A stretch of 64,000 bases of DNA from Girardinichthys multiradiatus (Eukaryota; Chordata; Actinopteri; Cyprinodontiformes; Goodeidae), in contig NC_061798.1 in the NCBI RefSeq assembly GCF_021462225.1, positions 26,699,320 to 26,763,319 of the forward strand. The letters run 5' to 3'. Within the stretch, counting starts at the first letter, position 1, and every line of letters begins with the position of its first letter. A program made the translations under genes and the position numbers. The notes under the pieces were generated by a model that did not search any database, was not told the DNA's origin, and worked only from the letters and a program-made list of their open reading frames with translations. Shown in pieces: positions 60,101 through 64,000 of this stretch.

Positions 60101-63100
60101 ACTATTTATTTTTTTCCCCTCAGTTTTACTTCAGTAGAAGAGATTTTCTAGTCTAAATGAAAGATTATTCCGCCGTGGCTCTCAGAGGTGGACAAAACCC
60201 TGTTTAAACTCCAGGTTTTAAGATGTAAAAGGGACATTTTTCCACCTTTTTATTGTGCCAACTAACCTGTACAATTCAACTGATAAAACAAATATGTTGG
60301 GGTGAAAATATAAAAAAGTTAAACTGGTGAAATAACCTGGTTGCGTAGGTGTGCACACCTTCTAAGCAATCATTTATTGAAGCACATTTTGATTAAAATT
60401 TTGCATTCAGTCTTTTTGAGTTCACCCCTGCCATCGAAAATAGGGAATCTGATGAACCACTAATAAAGGTCAGCCGTCCTTGTTGTTTTTAAAGACAATT
60501 GCTTGTTTAGCTATATCCACAGTTTGCAGTCAGGTTAGAAAGGATCAAAAATGATCTCATTGTACAAAAGTATCAGTCAGGAGATGAGCTGCCCATTTTG
60601 ACTCCCAACGTTCATGTTTTTGGCAAAAAGATGAAGAAAATTGATGTGTTTTTAGTTTAGCATCCCGGCGAGTACAAGCATATGTCTACAAAACAAGGTT
60701 TTAGTTTACGGATGTTTACATTTATGCAACAGGTTTTTTAATCGTTTACCTATTCAACCTTTATTTCACCAGGATACCCCCCCCCCCCAACAATGGACTG
60801 AAAATATACGTGACATTAAAAGGTGTATTAAGTTTAAAAATTATTTATCATAGATATAAATTTTATCGACTCTCAAAACGTGGAAATTTAGCAGTGGTGT
60901 GGTTAAACTTTACACAGAGCCGCTGTATGTTTTTTGCTGCAGTGCCCCCATGTGGCAACATGTATTCGTAGTGAAAACTAACCCAACAACCCACACTTGA
61001 GATGTACAATAGAAAACAAAACAATATGAATACTTTTGCAATAGTTTAATGATTCAGTCCAGTGAAAGCAGGCTTTTATTTTGAAAATGGCAGATTTCGA
61101 TATTGGCTCAGATATTGAGTTTATCTAAAGGTATTGACCAAACTAAAGCAACATTTTGTGAAATTTTGTTTCAATTCTTGTTTTTTTTTTTTTTTTTGGG
61201 TTTGTTTTGTTTTGTTTTTTTAACTTTGTCAAATTCCAGGAGCAGAAGCTGCGAAGCGAGCTGGCTCTGGTTAAAGGAAACCTCTCAGTAATGTCTCAAA
61301 TGTTAAACGAACTAATACCTGGACAGAGCACAGCAGATGATGCAGAGTTGCTACAGGTGGGTTTGAGTGTTTCTCATTTGTCTTTCACTCACACTGTCTC
61401 TAACCTTCTACTAAATATGGAGGCCATCTCTTTACAATTACAGTTTACATTATCATATCAATTTTAAAAAAATCCTGCGTGTACATTTATCGACTAATGA
61501 AGAACTTTATTAAAGCTTTTTATTAAAATGGCTTATGGAAACATCTACAAACATCATTTTTGCTCCTCACTTTTGAAGCCATTTTCAAAGCGCTTATCAA
61601 ACTATTATAATCCACTAATCTTTCATTTTTCTTTATTTTTTGCACTGCAGTAACTGGATTTCTCACCTCAGTTTCACTATTTTGATTGCCAAGGCATTCA
61701 GAGAAGAAGCTCTTGAAGTTATGTTGTTTTTTTAGGGAGTTCGTCATTGCACTTTGAAAATACTTAAGAAACCATCTAAAAATGCTGCAAGGCCTTAACC
61801 TGGCCTTTTAATTGTTAAAGTGTGATTAAAAATACCACAACCCGCTGACAACAACACTCTACAGTGTGGCCACTCTTGCTGAGGGAAGACTCAAAGATAG
61901 CTTTTACAGTATCAGTGAGGTGTTAGTTAAAGGAAACACAAAAATGTAAGACGCTATTTAAAAGAACAGTCAATGTTTCAAGGCATGTTGAAACATATTT
62001 GCATTTCAGGCTAAGAGAGAGAGCCAGACTTTCATCTGATAACAGGAAGGCTGGACAGCATACAGCAAAGTTGCTCTGTTTTATCATTTTGAGCTTTGAA
62101 TTCTCTGTATGCCATGGAATATGCTCCATTTGGAAATGTTGACAACCATTTTGGAAACCCCAGAGTTAACATCAGGATCTACTGACTAAGAAAACACAGA
62201 CTACTGTTTTAGTGATTCTATCTGCATTAATTGCACTTATCTCTGGCATAAATTGCTCTGTAATCATTTGCTTGTGTTTTAAAGTAGTTAAATCCTGTTT
62301 AAGTGTGACTACTCTCTCATACAGATGGCTGGATGTATAGACATTGACTGCTGACTGCTAGGATGGGCTAAATAAATATTGTAAATGCTGGTCATTGTCT
62401 TCCTATATTACTGTTCTTCATCTGTAACATCAGGTGAACCCTTTACAGATCCCTGACTGGAAATGTTTTGACTGTATAAACCTGTCGGACATGCCATGAT
62501 GGAGGCAAAAGCTGTAGTTTCTAAACAGTCTTTGCACATCCTGCATATCTGCTTTTGTGTTTTGTGAATCTGCACTGTGTGATCGTGTGGAGCAGCTCGT
62601 TGCTACTGAGGAGAAAGCATATCATAATTCCAGCGAGAGTCATCTGAGGCTAATCTGTAGTTTGCAGGTTTTTTTTCGTCAACTTTGAATGGGGGTTGCC
62701 CTAAAAACTACCATGAGTATTAAAAAAACAATGGCTGGTGTAAAGCTGTTACATACTACATGGAAAAATGGGTGTTAGTTTAGTCTTTTATTGTCTTGAA
62801 ACCATTTTGAAACACTTTGGAAATTTGTTCTTTATTTCAAAATAAAACCCGTAAACGACGGAGGTAAACTAAATCATGCACTTATTAAAGAACTCTTGGA
62901 CCATATTTTTTAATTCATAAATGTTTAATTTGTAGCAGTAATTAATCTCTATCTCTGCTGCTCTGCTCAAGCAGCAGCTGTTTTCTGTGTGTAAGAAGAT
63001 GCAGAGTCGTGTGGTTGAACTGATCCCACAGCTGGTGGATGAAGGATTCATGGAGGAGCTGCTGGTGGTAAACGATGACCTCAACAACGCCTTCATTCGC

Positions 63101-63822
63101 TATGAGAGGTGGGCAGCAGCAGGTCAGGTTGAACTGTTGGACATCAGGTATAAAATTACAGCAATTGACTGTCTACTGCGATTTTTTTTGTTAGGTTTGA
63201 ACGGCTGAACAAGGCTCAAAGTACGAACACACAACAGGTGACAATAAATCAAATTTTTCTGATGTGTTTGAAATGATAAAAGCGGAACTGAAACCAGTTT
63301 CTAAGATGTTTCCTCATTGTTTATATGCTCATTCTGTGATTCACTTTGACACAACTGCCTTCCAGATCTCTGCAAGGAGCCCAGAGCTCATCGACGTCAG
63401 CCCTGAACCATCAACCAACAAACAGCCCGCCACGATCACAGCAACCAGCCAGCCGGCTGTCAGCACCCAGGCGAATCACCAGCCATCAGCCAATCACAGT
63501 GAGTAAACTTTGTATGACATCGGTTTCAAAACATGATCTGGATCATTTCTTGTTTTTTAAAAATTTTTTTCAGGGGGGGAGGGATGTTGTGGCTGAACCA
63601 CATGAGCATGTTTTGAAAAGAGTTGCTGCATCCAAACAAATGTCACAGTGATTCATGCTAAGCATGGAAAACTGTTTGGGGAAAGTTTTCCCATGTGCTG
63701 TTTGAGCCGGAGCTGGATATGACCTGTTTTTATCATCCAAAATTCTCTTTTGCAGAAGAAGAGGAGGAGTTTGACATGTTTGCCCAGACCAGAGGAAGCT
63801 CTTTGGCTGAACAGAGGAAAAG
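51084..63822 (+). CDS. tom1: TOM1-family endosomal adaptor (VHS-GAT protein), continues off right edge
   Basis: TOM1 binds ubiquitinated cargo, clathrin, Tollip/endofin and myosin VI on endosomes and aids cargo sorting and autophagosome maturation. Eleven exons (51084-51135, 57160-57244, 58492-58570, 58768-58917, 59622-59756, 59848-59997, 61240-61356, 62975-63108, 63195-63237, 63366-63498, 63756-63822) join in frame for 1145 nt (381 codons), all with GT-AG borders. Residues 1-167 are the N-terminus and VHS domain ([52 protein letters not shown]). 168-217 are a linker rich in proline, glutamine and serine. About 218-305 form the GAT domain ([39 protein letters not shown]). Then come ELIDVSPEP and [31 protein letters not shown] and [10 protein letters not shown] favour TOM1 over TOM1L2, though the tail is closer to TOM1L2. 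About 110 C-terminal residues lie beyond the window. The 6 kb first intron holds a Tc1 copy. Confidence 0.93.
51136..52519. other. tom1 intron 1, proximal part
   Basis: No exon or named element before the Tc1 copy. Confidence 0.4.
52520..54129 (+). mobile_element. Tc1 family A, copy 5, structurally complete
   Basis: CAGGTCC at 52520 to GGACCTG at 54129, TA on both sides, inverted repeats over 200 bp at each end, and an uninterrupted transposase inside. Same orientation as tom1, within its first intron. The only one of five copies here with an intact gene. Confidence 0.98.
52848..53852 (+). CDS. Tc1 family A transposase, intact, 334 residues
   Basis: A cut-and-paste transposase acting in the nucleus at the element's inverted repeats and inserting at TA. 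Residues 1-100 hold the paired-like DNA-binding region with two helix-turn-helix units ([40 protein letters not shown]). GRKKCGRKR (49-57) between them is a likely nuclear-localisation/AT-hook-like motif. The catalytic triad is D148 (FSDES), D238 (FQHD) and E273 (PIENLW), with 34 residues between the last two (DD34E). Length is normal for Tc1 (about 340). It differs from the other copies at a few positions (E30-Q, R63-C, KG72-73 to EV, A191-V, A194-S), some of which could impair activity. No promoter was identified. Confidence 0.95.
   Translation: MGKTADLTAVQKATIDTLKQEGKTQKEISEQIGCSQSAVSRHLSGKSVGRKKCGRKRCTTRRCDRTLRKIVEEVRFQTLGDLRKQWTESGVETSRATVHRRVQEMGYRCRIPQVKPLLNQKQRQKRLTWATEKQHWTVAQWSKVLFSDESKFCMLFGNQGARVWRKTGEKEMPKCQKSSVKYPQSVMVWGVVSSAGVGPLCFIKGRVNAASYQEILEQFMLPSAEKLYGDEDFIFQHDLAPAHSVKTTGKWFTDHGITVLNWPANSPDLNPIENLWDIVKRTLRDSRPNTLDELKAAIEASWASIRPQQCHRLIASMPRRIEAVISAKGFPTKY
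54130..55475. other. tom1 intron 1, middle part, nothing recognised
   Basis: AT-rich, with no exon and no named repeat. Confidence 0.4.
55476..55727 (-). mobile_element. tRNA-derived SINE, about 250 bp
   Basis: On the minus strand it starts GGCACCTTTTGGGTCAGTGG; TGGGTCAGTGGTAGAGCAGG is a polymerase III A box, and about 50 bases on GGTTCAAATTCC is a B box, at tRNA-like spacing. A non-tRNA body follows, ending next to an A10 run on the plus strand (T10 on the SINE strand). This is the plan of a tRNA-derived SINE; the family is not known to me. Confidence 0.65.
55728..57159. other. tom1 intron 1, distal part, nothing recognised
   Basis: AT-rich. A 142-codon open frame begins at 55786 but has no family features or splice context. 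TTTACGGCCGCGAATG near 56870 is an isolated CpG patch. Confidence 0.4.
57160..57244 (+). CDS. tom1: tom1 coding exon 2 (VHS)
   Basis: Acceptor TTGGCAG, donor GTAGAT. Encodes [20 protein letters not shown] then [26 protein letters not shown] is the family signature at the start of the VHS domain. Confidence 0.95.
57490..57995 (+). mobile_element. Tc1-like relic, family G
   Basis: CCGATTGAGATGCTGTGGTG (the NPIEMLW block), AATGTGGCTGAATTGAAAAG, AGAGCGGGCCAAAATTCCTG, CAACCAGTTATTAG (transposase end) and ACACATAGGGCCAGGATGG form the last third of a fish Tc1-like element and its inner right repeat. The 5' two-thirds are absent. It lies in tom1 intron 2. Confidence 0.75.
57996..58491. other. tom1 intron 2, nothing else recognised
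   Basis: Ends in the polypyrimidine tract TTTCCCCCCTCAG of the exon 3 acceptor. Confidence 0.5.
58492..58570 (+). CDS. tom1: tom1 coding exon 3 (VHS)
   Basis: 79 nt ending in phase 0 before GTGAGT. Encodes [20 protein letters not shown] then IMLALT. Confidence 0.95.
58768..58917 (+). CDS. tom1: tom1 coding exon 4 (VHS)
   Basis: 150 nt, phase 0. Encodes [40 protein letters not shown] and [10 protein letters not shown], the best conserved block of the domain. Confidence 0.96.
58918..59621. other. tom1 intron 4, nothing recognised
   Basis: No repeat or extra exon identified. Confidence 0.45.
59622..59756 (+). CDS. tom1: tom1 coding exon 5 (end of VHS)
   Basis: 135 nt, phase 0. Encodes [40 protein letters not shown] and HTPNR. 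Confidence 0.96.
59848..59997 (+). CDS. tom1: tom1 coding exon 6 (linker)
   Basis: 150 nt, phase 0, after a 91-nt intron. Encodes a low-complexity linker starting [13 protein letters not shown] and ending [10 protein letters not shown]; the TPEQ end matches the TOM1 family boundary before the GAT domain. Confidence 0.93.
59998..61239. other. tom1 intron 6, nothing recognised
   Basis: Contains a C12 run (60777-60788) and a T-rich stretch before the exon 7 acceptor. No element identified. Confidence 0.45.
61240..61356 (+). CDS. tom1: tom1 coding exon 7 (GAT)
   Basis: 117 nt, phase 0. Encodes [20 protein letters not shown] then [19 protein letters not shown], the first GAT helices. Confidence 0.95.
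61357..62974. other. tom1 intron 7, nothing recognised
   Basis: 1.6 kb AT-rich intron without a nameable repeat. Confidence 0.4.
62975..63108 (+). CDS. tom1: tom1 coding exon 8 (GAT)
   Basis: 134 nt. Encodes [40 protein letters not shown] and IRYE. The acceptor is GCAGCAG; use of the first AG (exon from 62975) is inferred from the family, and use of the second would drop one glutamine. Confidence 0.93.
63195..63237 (+). CDS. tom1: tom1 coding exon 9 (end of GAT)
   Basis: 43 nt, completing [15 protein letters not shown]; flanked by TTGTTAG and GTGACA after an 86-nt intron. Confidence 0.92.
63366..63498 (+). CDS. tom1: tom1 coding exon 10 (tail)
   Basis: 133 nt. Encodes [20 protein letters not shown] then a threonine/serine/alanine-rich run ending QPSANH. 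LIDVSP aligns with the LIDMGP/LIDLGP of TOM1 and TOM1L2. Confidence 0.92.
63756..63822 (+). CDS. tom1: tom1 coding exon 11 (tail)
   Basis: 67 nt. Encodes [20 protein letters not shown] then RK, the conserved FDMFA.TRG.SLA.QRK block. Donor GTGAGC. Later exons lie beyond the window. Confidence 0.94.
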
Positions 63823-64000
63823 GTGAGCAGCGCTACATCATTTTCTCTCCAAAGCTTTTCATATGTTGATATGATGTAAATCACTGAAAATGTCTATAAA
63901 TAGCTAATTGAATCCACTATAATGTTTTTAGAGGGCTAATCTTAACGAAGCATACAGCAATATAGACACCATGCATCTAATTAGTTGGATGCATGTTTTG

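Overview
The window is vertebrate, almost certainly teleost fish, nuclear DNA. The evidence is two multi-exon genes with GT-AG introns, several Tc1/mariner families of the kinds found in fish genomes, hAT elements, LINE relics, a tRNA-type SINE and long simple repeats. It contains no bacterial-style operons, CRISPR arrays, rRNA genes or intact tRNA genes.

Two host genes point away from each other. On the minus strand, from about 37960 down past the left edge, is the 5' part of a G protein-coupled receptor kinase of the GRK4/5/6 subfamily, with GRK4 favoured. Four coding exons (37960-37909, 14525-14430, 4928-4816, 3817-3740) join in frame to give the first 113 residues: the N-terminal helix, the basic lipid-binding stretch and the start of the RGS-homology domain. 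On the plus strand, from 51084 past the right edge, is a TOM1-family endosomal adaptor, most like TOM1. Eleven coding exons join in frame for 381 codons, covering the VHS domain, the linker, the GAT domain and the start of the C-terminal tail. No start, stop or frameshift problem was seen in either gene.

Most of the recognisable remaining DNA is mobile DNA. Five copies of one Tc1 family (called A here, about 1.6 kb, long inverted repeats) lie at 1-1532, 26623-28220 (minus), 28270-29879, 41930-43539 and 52520-54129. The last has an uninterrupted 334-codon transposase with a DD34E triad. The other four carry stops or frameshifts. Older Tc1-type relics belong to at least six other families, including a Sleeping Beauty/Tdr1-like one. 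There are also two coding hAT relics and one short hAT-like element, a LINE with endonuclease and half of its reverse transcriptase, three older L2/CR1-like LINE fragments, a SINE, a GATA tract of about 58 units and a run of 28 C.

Layout: 1-38 kb is the 5' half of the kinase gene, with a 23 kb first intron full of transposons. 38-51 kb is intergenic and largely nested transposons. 51-64 kb is the adaptor gene, with the intact Tc1 copy in its first intron. Several insertions are nested and can be ordered in time: two family A copies sit in one hAT relic, one hAT element with an exact 8-bp target duplication sits in a Tc1 relic, and a hAT-like MITE sits in another Tc1 relic. I did not find a convincing new biological system. 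The points most worth checking are the possibly functional Tc1 copy, two copies sharing a nonsense codon, and the 3.2 kb inverted pair. Family assignments come from reading the sequence and from memory of the families, not from database searches.
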